This document shows, piece after piece, positions 1-6,165 of a stretch of DNA of 7,205 nucleotides. This DNA comes from Candidatus Woykebacteria bacterium RIFCSPLOWO2_01_FULL_43_14 (lineage in GTDB: Bacteria > Patescibacteriota > Microgenomatia > Woykebacterales > 2-01-FULL-43-14), in contig MHDB01000025.1 in assembly GCA_001816835.1 (NCBI GenBank), forward strand, positions 624 through 7,828. Reading direction: 5' to 3'. A model generated the notes under the pieces. The model was not told the DNA's origin. It saw nothing but the letters and a program-made list of their open reading frames with translations, and ran no database searches. A program made the position numbers and the translations under genes. The stretch's first letter is position 1. Every line of letters begins with the position of its first letter.

Positions 1-1758
1 CAAAGAGACATAGAATCGGGTCGAGCCAGCGTCACCTTGTCGTCCAGAGCGACCCCGAAGCTGATTATCAATCCGACGGGATTCGTGTCGCTCGGTACCT
101 ATTACATGTAAACCACCTAGCTCTTGAGATTTTGGAGGAAGCTTGATATCAACCCCTCGACCAGCCATGTTCGTAGCCACAGTGATTGTCCCCGGTTCCC
201 CAGCTTTGGCGATAATATGAGCTTCTGACTCGTGGTGTTTGGCGTTCAATAGCTGATGCGGGATGCTTTTTCGTTTCAGTAAGTCTGAGATAAGTTCATT
301 TCTTTCGATTGACGTGGTTCCCACAAGGACAGGTTGGCCTTTTTCGTACTTCTCTATAATGTCCTTGACTACAGCCTCATACTTAGCACGCTCGGTTTTG
401 TATACTTGGTCAGCCAAGTCTTTTCTGATAAGGTGACGGTGTGTGGGTACGGTAACTACATCAAGAGAGTAGATTTTGTGAAACTCTTCTGCTTCGGTCG
501 CTGCGGTTCCGGTCATTCCGGCTAATTTATTGTAAAGGCGGAAATAGTTTTGAAATGAAACTGTGGCTAGTGTCCTGGACTCTTTTTGGATTGGGACTCC
601 TTCTTTGGCCTCAATTGCCTGATGTAAACCCTCCGAGTATCTCCGACCAGGCATGAGTCTGCCTGTAAACTCGTCAACAATAGTAACCTCGCCGTTGGTG
701 GTAACGTAGTCACGGTCTTTTTTGAATAAAGTCTCAGCTTTAAGCGCTTGTTCGATGTGGTGGAGAGTCTCGAAATCTTTTTCGTAGAGGTTGTCTACCC
801 CGATCATTTTTTCAACTCGTCTCACGCCAAGCTCAGTGAGATTAGCGGTTTTAAGTTTTTCATCAACGACATAATCACTGGAGTGTTGGAGATTGGGAAT
901 AATTTTTGCGAATTGGTAATATTTCTCCGTGGATTCTTCAGCAGGGGCACTAATAATAAGCGGTGTTCGGGCTTCGTCAATGAGAATAGAATCTACCTCG
1001 TCGACGATCGCGTATTTGTGTACCCCAAACTCACCAGTTGGGTTGGTCTGGACCATTTGCCCTATATCCCAGACCATGTTGTCTCTCAGATAGTCAAAAC
1101 CGAATTCATTGTTGGTTCCATAAGTAATGTCAGCACTGTATGCTTCTCCTCGAGTGACCTCTCTTAGGAATTTACCTGCTCCTAGACCAGTGTCTTCCGG
1201 AGCGCTTGATTCTTCCTCGCTCAGCCTAACGTCCTTGGACTCTATTTTTGTGGTACTGGGGTTAGGATCGTAGAGATAGGACTTTTCGTGATTGAGGACG
1301 CCTACACATAATCCTAGATAATGAAAAATAGGACCCATCCATTCAGCGTCACGTCTGGCGAGATAATCATTAACAGTGACTAAGTGAACACCTTGACCGT
1401 TAAGAGCGTTCAGATATAAAGGGAGAGTGGAGACTAGCGTTTTCCCCTCACCTGTTTTCATTTCGGCGATTTTGCCTTGGTGCAGAACAATTCCACCTAT
1501 TAGCTGGACATCAAAGTGACGAAGTCCGAGGCTGCGCTTGGCCGCCTCACGAACCACACCAAAAGCTTCGGGTAGGATACTATCCAGAGGCTCGCCATGT
1601 TCGATCTGAAGTCGAAAACTAGCGGTCTTGGCTTTTAGCTCAGCATCGCTAAGCGCTTCTAGACCCGGTTCTAGGGAATTAATCTGATTGATTATTGGAG
1701 AAAGAGAATTAACCTCTGATTCGTTGGAGTTAAATATCTTGGTAAGGAATTTGAACAT
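1..1758 (-). CDS. secA: Protein translocase subunit SecA, N-terminal 586 residues (3' end outside window)
   Basis: SecA is the cytosolic ATPase motor that pushes preproteins through SecYEG. The reverse-strand reading is open from an ATG at 1758 to the left edge. It shows the family signatures in order: the FDVQLIGG Q-motif (about 82-89), Walker A in MKTGEGKT (100-107), Walker B DEVDSILIDEARTP (253-266), the preprotein-binding segment, GMTGTA (414-419), ATNMAGRGVDIKL (528-540) and GTERHESRRIDNQLRGRSGR (554-573). The helical wing and scaffold and the C-terminal tail lie beyond the window. Against ordinary SecA, NBD1 carries about 39 extra residues between GLCVGV and GEAYSADIT, roughly residues 156-199. 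The start is fixed by the normal SecA beginning (MFKFLTKIF) and by a promoter ending just upstream. No Shine-Dalgarno is visible, so translation may be leaderless. The gene diverges from the sugar operon. Identification is certain; whether the gene is intact downstream cannot be seen. Confidence 0.97.
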   Translation of the reverse strand, partial: MFKFLTKIFNSNESEVNSLSPIINQINSLEPGLEALSDAELKAKTASFRLQIEHGEPLDSILPEAFGVVREAAKRSLGLRHFDVQLIGGIVLHQGKIAEMKTGEGKTLVSTLPLYLNALNGQGVHLVTVNDYLARRDAEWMGPIFHYLGLCVGVLNHEKSYLYDPNPSTTKIESKDVRLSEEESSAPEDTGLGAGKFLREVTRGEAYSADITYGTNNEFGFDYLRDNMVWDIGQMVQTNPTGEFGVHKYAIVDEVDSILIDEARTPLIISAPAEESTEKYYQFAKIIPNLQHSSDYVVDEKLKTANLTELGVRRVEKMIGVDNLYEKDFETLHHIEQALKAETLFKKDRDYVTTNGEVTIVDEFTGRLMPGRRYSEGLHQAIEAKEGVPIQKESRTLATVSFQNYFRLYNKLAGMTGTAATEAEEFHKIYSLDVVTVPTHRHLIRKDLADQVYKTERAKYEAVVKDIIEKYEKGQPVLVGTTSIERNELISDLLKRKSIPHQLLNAKHHESEAHIIAKAGEPGTITVATNMAGRGVDIKLPPKSQELGGLHVIGTERHESRRIDNQLRGRSGRQGDAGSTRFYVSL

Positions 1759-1764
1759 GAGGCA

Positions 1765-1793
1765 ATTTTAGCAGAGCAGCTCTATTAAAACAA
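1765..1793 (-). promoter_or_regulatory. Probable secA promoter (sigma-70 type), implying a leaderless mRNA
   Basis: On the minus strand a TTGTTT box (1788-1793) and a TAAAAT box (1765-1770) are separated by exactly 17 bp. The expected transcription start, seven bases past the -10 box, falls on the A of the secA ATG at 1758. The six bases between box and ATG (TGCCTC) contain no Shine-Dalgarno. The spacer holds a short dyad, AGAGC-A-GCTCT (1774-1784), that could bind a regulator. The -35 match is only moderate (3 of 6); the -10 match is 5 of 6. Prediction from sequence alone. Confidence 0.5.
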
Positions 1794-1842
1794 ACCTATT
1801 TTAAAAGGAATGACTTTGGGTAAATTCGGGTATTTTTACCAC

Positions 1843-1871
1843 TTGACTCTTTTTAAGAGGAGGTATAGCAT
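1843..1871 (+). promoter_or_regulatory. Promoter-like element ahead of the spacer terminator
   Basis: TTGACT (1843-1848) matches the -35 consensus at 5 of 6 positions and lies 17 bp before TAGCAT (1866-1871), or 15 bp before TATAGC (1864-1869). Both -10 candidates match at 4 of 6. If used, transcription would start near 1876-1878, after the Shine-Dalgarno at 1857-1863, and would give a hairpin RNA of about 60 nt ending at the terminator. This reading is incompatible with translating the 23-codon ORF from the same transcript. Confidence 0.3.
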
Positions 1872-1941
1872 GCCAGTTAGTGTTACCCCAAACACCCGCC
1901 ACTTTAGGCTTAAAGCTACGAGTGGCGGGTTTGCTTTTTAG
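1870..1941 (+). CDS. Possible 23-residue leader peptide overlapping a terminator
   Basis: An ATG at 1870 follows a near-perfect Shine-Dalgarno, GAGGAGGT (1857-1864), with six bases between GGAGG and the ATG. It opens 23 codons ending in TAG at 1939-1941. The peptide begins MPVSVTPNTR and ends SGGFAF; it is basic in the middle, has no signal or membrane segment, and resembles nothing I recognise. The intrinsic terminator lies inside the frame: its left arm covers roughly codons 9-12, its right arm codons 18-21, and the stop codon sits at the end of the T-tract. A ribosome translating this ORF would therefore melt the terminator hairpin, which is the geometry of a translation-coupled attenuator for the downstream sugar operon. 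There is no run of regulatory codons. A 23-codon open frame is not rare by chance, so the main support is the ribosome-binding site. It could also be non-coding. Confidence 0.3.
   Translation: MPVSVTPNTRHFRLKATSGGFAF
1894..1939 (+). terminator. Strong intrinsic (Rho-independent) terminator, plus strand
   Basis: A perfect 10-bp stem, ACCCGCCACT (1894-1903) with AGTGGCGGGT (1921-1930), is followed by TTGCTTTTT (1931-1939). The 17-nt loop can add a short TAG/CTA inner stem. The T-tract lies only on the plus-strand side, so this is not a bidirectional terminator. No annotated plus-strand gene lies before it, only the secA antisense strand. It therefore ends either a short local transcript or an attenuated leader of the operon starting at 1982, or it insulates that operon from antisense transcription. 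Confidence 0.8.
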
Positions 1942-1964
1942 GTAGCTTTTCGCTATTCTAAAAT
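1931..1964 (+). promoter_or_regulatory. Candidate promoter of the sugar operon
   Basis: Two overlapping -10 candidates lie just after the terminator. TATTCT (1954-1959) sits 17 bp from TTGCTT (1931-1936), and TAAAAT (1959-1964) resembles the -10 of secA but has no clear -35. Transcription would start near 1966-1971, leaving a leader of about 11-16 nt that still contains the AGGT (1972-1975) ribosome-binding site six bases before the ATG at 1982. If this promoter is real, the operon does not depend on read-through of the upstream terminator. Confidence 0.35.
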
Positions 1965-1981
1965 CTGATTCAGGTAATTTG

Positions 1982-3112
1982 ATGAAAATTGCAGTTGTTG
2001 TCCCCACATATAACGAAAAAGAAAACGTCACCCACTTAATTGGAGCTATTTTGGCTCAAGATGAAAAGATTAAGGGTCACAGCTTGCATGTCGTTATTGC
2101 TGATGCCAACTCTCCGGATGGAACTGGAGATGCAGTTAGGGGACTACAAAAAAAGATTTCCAGTTTACACTTAGTTGAAGATTCACGACGGGGCATAGGG
2201 GTAGGCTTACTTACTGGTTTTGATTACGCTTTTAACACCTTGAAAGTAGACGCGGGTGTTTCCATGGACGCTGATTTTTCTCATAACCCTAACGATATTC
2301 CTAGACTAGTGGCTGAGTTTGACAAGGGTTACCACGTGGTAATCGGGTCGCGATATATGAAAGGTGGTAGTACCAAGAACTGGAGTATGGTTCGTCGGAT
2401 GGGTAGCATTGTCATAAACCAGTATATTAAGCTGGTGTTGGGTATGAAGCCTGAGGACTCAACGACTGATTTTCGGCTTTACACTAAAGACGTTTGGAGA
2501 AAACTGGATAAACAAAGCGTGCCTTGGGAAAGACGATCTTTCTTAGCAACTCTCGCGATTCTTTATTACATGTTGAAAGTCTCACCTAATTTTATCGAAA
2601 TACCAGTAGCTTTTCCGGATCGAGAAAGGGGTTACTCTAAAGCCATGCTTTTGGCCTACGCTATAGACATCTTTAAGTTTGGGTTGAAAGAGAGACGGGG
2701 AACGATCATGACTTTTTTCAGATTCCTCGCAGTTGGCCTAACTGGAGTAGTAGTGAATCTAGGAGCAATTAGTTTTTTTATCGAGGTAATGAGTTTAAAC
2801 AAATTACTTTCAAGCGCTTTGGCGGCTGAGACCTCTATTTTTTCTAATTTCATTTTAAATAACCTCTACACTTTTCACGGCCGGTCAAGAGAAAGGAATA
2901 TCTTAGTGAAGTTTGTTAAGTATAATATTGTAGCTCTTAGCGGGATATTTATTACCTTAGGAGTTTTTTGGTTTTTTACCCATGTCGTTTACTTGCATTA
3001 CTTGATTGCCCAACTCCTGGGTATTGGTGTGGCTACCCCACTAACTTTTTTGGCCAGTATTAAATGGGCCTGGAAAAAGGATGGTAATTTGACTAAGGGA
3101 GGAACTTCATGA
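1982..3112 (+). CDS. Polyprenyl-phosphate glycosyltransferase (GT2, DPM1-like) fused to a GtrA membrane domain
   Basis: Residues 1-240 form a glycosyltransferase family 2 domain of the dolichol/polyprenol-phosphate mannose synthase type: VVVPTYNEKENV (5-16), NSPDGT (43-48), the metal-binding DAD in SMDADFSHNP (94-103), IGSRY (121-125) and RRSFLATL (184-191). Residues 241-376 form a GtrA-like domain with about four hydrophobic helices, the family motif SNFILNNLYTF (288-298) and a basic end, ASIKWAWKK. Such fusions are known; the enzyme moves a sugar from a nucleotide sugar to a polyprenyl phosphate, and GtrA proteins are thought to help move lipid-linked sugar across the membrane. The sugar is not evident. 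The usual DD of the first GT2 acidic motif reads DA here (41-42). I start at ATG 1982 because AGGT (1972-1975) is well spaced from it; an adjacent TTG at 1979 would add one residue. It is the first gene of the operon and overlaps the next by 4 nt. Confidence 0.9.
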   Translation: MKIAVVVPTYNEKENVTHLIGAILAQDEKIKGHSLHVVIADANSPDGTGDAVRGLQKKISSLHLVEDSRRGIGVGLLTGFDYAFNTLKVDAGVSMDADFSHNPNDIPRLVAEFDKGYHVVIGSRYMKGGSTKNWSMVRRMGSIVINQYIKLVLGMKPEDSTTDFRLYTKDVWRKLDKQSVPWERRSFLATLAILYYMLKVSPNFIEIPVAFPDRERGYSKAMLLAYAIDIFKFGLKERRGTIMTFFRFLAVGLTGVVVNLGAISFFIEVMSLNKLLSSALAAETSIFSNFILNNLYTFHGRSRERNILVKFVKYNIVALSGIFITLGVFWFFTHVVYLHYLIAQLLGIGVATPLTFLASIKWAWKKDGNLTKGGTS

Positions 3113-3861
3113 AAGGTGTAATTTTGGCAGGCGGAAAAGCGACTCGACTAAGACCCCTAACTCTGGTGACCAACAAACATTTGCTACCAGTGTATAACAA
3201 ACCGATGATTTTTTATCCGCTTGAAGCTATGGCCAAAGCAGGTATCAAGGAAGTTTTGATTATTACCGGACCAGATCACGCGGGTAGTTTCCTCAACTTA
3301 TTACGTTCAGGGAAGGACTTTGGTCTGAAGCTCTCGTATGAAATACAGGAAGAAGCTGGGGGCCTTTCCCAAGCAGTCGCGCTGGCTGAAAGTTTTGCCC
3401 GAGGTAAGAGAATACTAGTTATTTTGGGCGACAATATTTTTAATCATGATCTAAGAAATGCTGTTTTGGAGTTTGAAAAACAAGAGAAAGGTGCCAAAGT
3501 TTTTGGTAAGAAAATGCCGGGTATGGATAGTCGTCATTATGGGGTAATTGAAGTAAAAGACGGAAAAGTAGTCTCAATAGAAGAAAAACCCGCAAATCCC
3601 CGCTCAGATATCGCTCAAACTGGAATTTATATGTACGATGACCAAGCCTTTGGTTTTATAAGTAAGTTGACACCGTCAGCTAGGGGTGAGCTTGAAATAA
3701 CTGATCTTAACAATTTTTATGTTGATCAAGGGACGATGACTTTTGAACTTATGGAGGACTGGTGGGTAGACGCTGGAAGTAGTTTTGACGAGTTGCTTAG
3801 GGCCAACAACTTAGTGGCAGGGGAGCTGGGAAATGAAAACACCCCCGAGGTGGAGAAATAA
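3109..3861 (+). CDS. rmlA: Glucose-1-phosphate thymidylyltransferase, short form
   Basis: This enzyme joins glucose-1-phosphate and dTTP to give dTDP-glucose, the first step of the dTDP-rhamnose pathway, in the cytoplasm. It shows the nucleotidyltransferase loop LAGGKATRLRPLT (6-18), NKHLLPVYNKPMI (22-34) with the conserved lysine K23, LGDNIF (106-111) with the metal-binding aspartate, YGVIE (144-148), EEKP (158-161), SARGELEITDLN (190-201) and the second metal site in WWVDAGSSFDELL (218-230). At 250 residues it is about 40 shorter than typical RmlA, stopping after the catalytic core, so it lacks most of the C-terminal helical region. The loop reads GGKATRL where most homologues have GGxGTRL. 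The start ATG overlaps the preceding stop (ATGA, 3109-3112) and has a strong GGGAGG site (3097-3102) six bases before it. Specificity for dTTP over UTP is inferred from the neighbouring rml genes. Confidence 0.9.
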   Translation: MKGVILAGGKATRLRPLTLVTNKHLLPVYNKPMIFYPLEAMAKAGIKEVLIITGPDHAGSFLNLLRSGKDFGLKLSYEIQEEAGGLSQAVALAESFARGKRILVILGDNIFNHDLRNAVLEFEKQEKGAKVFGKKMPGMDSRHYGVIEVKDGKVVSIEEKPANPRSDIAQTGIYMYDDQAFGFISKLTPSARGELEITDLNNFYVDQGTMTFELMEDWWVDAGSSFDELLRANNLVAGELGNENTPEVEK

Positions 3862-4305
3862 ATGTTAGAGCAAATTAGAAAAGAGTCTTGTAAGAAAGTA
3901 ACTACCAAAGATACGAATGGTGTTGAGAACGGTTTTTTGGTGGAGCTGTATAAGGATGGTCCGAAGACCACAGTTTATCTTACGGCAGCCAAACCAGGAG
4001 CTTTCAAAGGGTATCATCTTCACAAAGTAAGAGCTTCCCACTACGTCTGTATTAAAGGGAAAATGAGGATTACGGTATATGAAGATTCCGATCCCACTTC
4101 GCAGGATCTCGCTTCTGCTCGAAAAGTAGAACATATACTAGACGCATCTGTCCCTGAAAGATTGTACTTACCTAATGAGGTTTACATCGGACTTGAGAAC
4201 ATTGGGGATGAGGAAGCGTGGCTCATAAATCATCCCGAGCCAGCGTATGATCCATCATTGGTCGATGAGCAAGTTGACAAACCTCGTGGGGAGCTAGAAA
4301 AATAA
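3862..4305 (+). CDS. RmlC-like cupin, probable dTDP-4-keto-6-deoxysugar 3,5-epimerase
   Basis: A 147-residue single-domain cupin related to dTDP-4-dehydrorhamnose 3,5-epimerase (RmlC). The metal- or substrate-facing strand reads FKGYHLHKVRASHYVCIKGK (48-67), followed by RLYLPNEVYIGLENIG (100-115) and LINHPEPAYDP (121-131), which match the general layout of RmlC and related sugar epimerases. It is shorter than typical RmlC (about 180 residues), and the usual RGLHYQ motif is replaced by KGYHLHK. It may therefore be a divergent 3,5-epimerase, a single-position epimerase, or a related ketoisomerase of the FdtA/WxcM type. Position between rmlA and rmlB, in a set that otherwise lacks an epimerase, makes the RmlC role most likely. 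Its ATG follows the rmlA stop with no gap, and GGAG (3852-3855) precedes it by six bases. Confidence 0.75.
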   Translation: MLEQIRKESCKKVTTKDTNGVENGFLVELYKDGPKTTVYLTAAKPGAFKGYHLHKVRASHYVCIKGKMRITVYEDSDPTSQDLASARKVEHILDASVPERLYLPNEVYIGLENIGDEEAWLINHPEPAYDPSLVDEQVDKPRGELEK

Positions 4306-4306
4306 A

Positions 4307-5308
4307 GTGAAGATACTTATTACTGGTGGGGCGGGTTTTATGGGCTCCAATTTTATCCGCTACATTCTTTCCAAATACCCTAGTTATCAAGTTATTAATC
4401 TGGATAAGCTCACTTATGCGGGGAACTTGGAGAATCTGAGGGATTTGGAGGGAAATCCAAATTATAAATTTGTTCAGGGGGACATTTGCGACTTGGGTTT
4501 GGTTACTAGATTAGTAAAAGATGTAGACGTGGTTATTAACTACGCTGCCGAGACTCATGTCGATCGGTCAATACTGGATCCAACCTCTTTTGCCAAGACA
4601 GACGTACTTGGAACCCTCAACATCCTTTTAGCTGCAAGAGATAATGGAAACAAAAAAGTAATCCAAATCTCCACTGATGAGGTTTATGGGGTAGCTAAGG
4701 ATCGCGGGTTTAAGGAAACAGACCCATTTGAACCAAACAGTCCTTATTCTGCATCGAAAGCTGGTGGGGATCTCATGTGCCGGGCCTTTTTTGTAACTTA
4801 CTCCCTACCTGTCATCGTGACACATAGTTGCAACTTTTATGGACCCTATCAATTTCCTGAAAAAATGATCTCGCTTTTTATTACTAATCTTTTGGAAGAC
4901 AAGAAAGTGCCGGTTTACGGTGATGGTCAGCATGTGCGGGAATGGATTTTTACCCAAGATCACTGCTCTGCGATTGATTTGATTTTACACAAAGGTAAGA
5001 TGGGTGAGACGTATAATATTGGCTCAAGTCATGAAAAGACAAATTTGGAAGTGACCAGATTGATTCTAAAACTTGTCGGCAAAAATGACAGCTATATCAG
5101 TTATGTTCAGGACCGTCCCGGTCATGATAGGCGGTATTCGGTGGATTTTGCAAAATTAAGGGCGGAGTTGGGGTGGGAGCCTAAATGTAATTTTGAGGAG
5201 TCTTTGAAAGAAACCGTTGAGTGGTATAAGAACAATGAGTCTTGGTGGAAGCCCTTGAAAGAAAAGAATAAAGATTATTTTGAAAAACAGTATCACAAAG
5301 AGAGATGA
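4307..5308 (+). CDS. rmlB: dTDP-glucose 4,6-dehydratase
   Basis: It converts dTDP-glucose to dTDP-4-keto-6-deoxyglucose with bound NAD. It is an extended short-chain dehydrogenase of 333 residues, normal for RmlB. Visible signatures are the NAD-binding TGGAGFMGSN (6-15), NYAAETHVDRSI (78-89), ISTDEVYG (121-128) carrying the Thr-Asp-Glu catalytic triad, the YxxxK pair in SPYSASKAGGD (Y147, K151), NFYGPYQFPEKMI (176-188) and RPGHDRRYSVD (270-280). The usual NNYGP reads NFYGP. The start is GTG at 4307, one base after the previous stop. It is required because the next in-frame ATG (4340) would delete the glycine loop. The nearest purine-rich site, GGGGAG (4288-4293), is 13 nt away, so expression probably relies on coupling to the upstream gene. 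It overlaps rmlD by 4 nt. Confidence 0.96.
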   Translation: MKILITGGAGFMGSNFIRYILSKYPSYQVINLDKLTYAGNLENLRDLEGNPNYKFVQGDICDLGLVTRLVKDVDVVINYAAETHVDRSILDPTSFAKTDVLGTLNILLAARDNGNKKVIQISTDEVYGVAKDRGFKETDPFEPNSPYSASKAGGDLMCRAFFVTYSLPVIVTHSCNFYGPYQFPEKMISLFITNLLEDKKVPVYGDGQHVREWIFTQDHCSAIDLILHKGKMGETYNIGSSHEKTNLEVTRLILKLVGKNDSYISYVQDRPGHDRRYSVDFAKLRAELGWEPKCNFEESLKETVEWYKNNESWWKPLKEKNKDYFEKQYHKER

Positions 5309-6165
5309 AAATTTTACTTACAGGTGGCTCTGGTTTAATAGGCACAAGAATTCTTGAAACAAACAAGGGTCATCAGTTTGCGACCCCTGATCTTCCTGAT
5401 TTTGATATTACAGATAAAGATTTGGTAGCAAGGACTTTTCAGGATTATCAGCCGGACATAGTATTTCATTTGGCGGCTTATACCAATACTCAGGCAGCAC
5501 AAAGTAGTCCAGACAAATCTCACGCGATTAATGTCGTAGGTACTTCTAACGTGTTAGAGGCTTGTCAGAAAGTGGGCTCAAGAGTGTTATTTTTCTCCAC
5601 TGATTTCGTCTTTGACGGGGAAAAAGGAAGTTATACTGAGGAAGACGGCCCTAACCCAATAGGTGAGTATGCCAAACACAAAAAAGAAGCGGAAAATCTG
5701 GTTTCTCAGAGTGGTTTGGATTATTTGATTATACGTACAGCATACCCTTATCGGGCGGTTTATGAGCTGAAAAGTGATTGCGTTCGATGGATGTTGCCGA
5801 AGTTAGCCAGTAAAGAAAAACTGACCTTGGTAGACGATCAATACCTCACCCCTACCTTTGTCGACGAATTGGTGTCTTCTGTTTACCTGCTTGTTGACAA
5901 AAAAGCAGAGGGCATTTATCACGTTACAGGGAGTGAATGTTTGAGCTTTTTAGATATGGGTAAAATTGTTTGTGAGGTGTGGGGGTTCGATAAGTCACTC
6001 ATTTCAGGGATCAGTCTTGAAGAGTTTAACGCCAAGATGGACAGAGTAAATGTCAATCCCAAAAATAGCTGCTTAAGTACAGACAAGCTGAAAAAAGATT
6101 TTGGTTTAGTTTTGTCCGATTTTCGGACAGGGGTAAGCCTTATGAAAAAACAACTGGAGGTTTAG
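5305..6165 (+). CDS. rmlD: dTDP-4-dehydrorhamnose reductase
   Basis: The last step of dTDP-L-rhamnose synthesis: NAD(P)H reduction of the C4 ketone. The 286-residue protein fits the RmlD family: LTGGSGLIG (5-13), the short DLPDFDITD segment (29-37), VFHLAAYTNTQAAQ (53-66), FFSTDFVFDG (96-105), the YxxxK pair in GEYAKHKKEAE (Y122, K126), TAYPYR (145-150) where TAWVYG is usual, and a C-terminal NPKNSCLSTDKL (251-262) like the NSxLD/KL substrate motif. RmlD belongs to a group that includes other reductases of 4-keto sugars, so the exact product depends on the upstream epimerase. Its ATG overlaps the rmlB stop (ATGA, 5305-5308), and only a weak, badly spaced AAAGAGAG precedes it, pointing to translational coupling. 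Confidence 0.9.
   Translation: MKILLTGGSGLIGTRILETNKGHQFATPDLPDFDITDKDLVARTFQDYQPDIVFHLAAYTNTQAAQSSPDKSHAINVVGTSNVLEACQKVGSRVLFFSTDFVFDGEKGSYTEEDGPNPIGEYAKHKKEAENLVSQSGLDYLIIRTAYPYRAVYELKSDCVRWMLPKLASKEKLTLVDDQYLTPTFVDELVSSVYLLVDKKAEGIYHVTGSECLSFLDMGKIVCEVWGFDKSLISGISLEEFNAKMDRVNVNPKNSCLSTDKLKKDFGLVLSDFRTGVSLMKKQLEV

Noticed and set aside
334..525. 63-codon plus-strand open frame opposite secA
   Set aside because: Antisense to conserved SecA motifs, with no supporting start signal.
748..1167. 139-codon plus-strand open frame opposite secA
   Set aside because: It lies wholly antisense to the strongly conserved SecA NBD1 coding sequence and has no ribosome-binding site or recognisable domain; it is a shadow of secA.
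1979..1984. TTG at 1979 as the glycosyltransferase start
   Set aside because: ATG at 1982 is a stronger codon, has better spacing from AGGT (1972-1975), and begins the conserved MKIAVVVPTYNE N-terminus.
1801..2031. 76-codon minus-strand open frame across the divergent spacer
   Set aside because: It runs through the plus-strand terminator and the N-terminus of the glycosyltransferase, has no Shine-Dalgarno, and its sequence resembles no known family.
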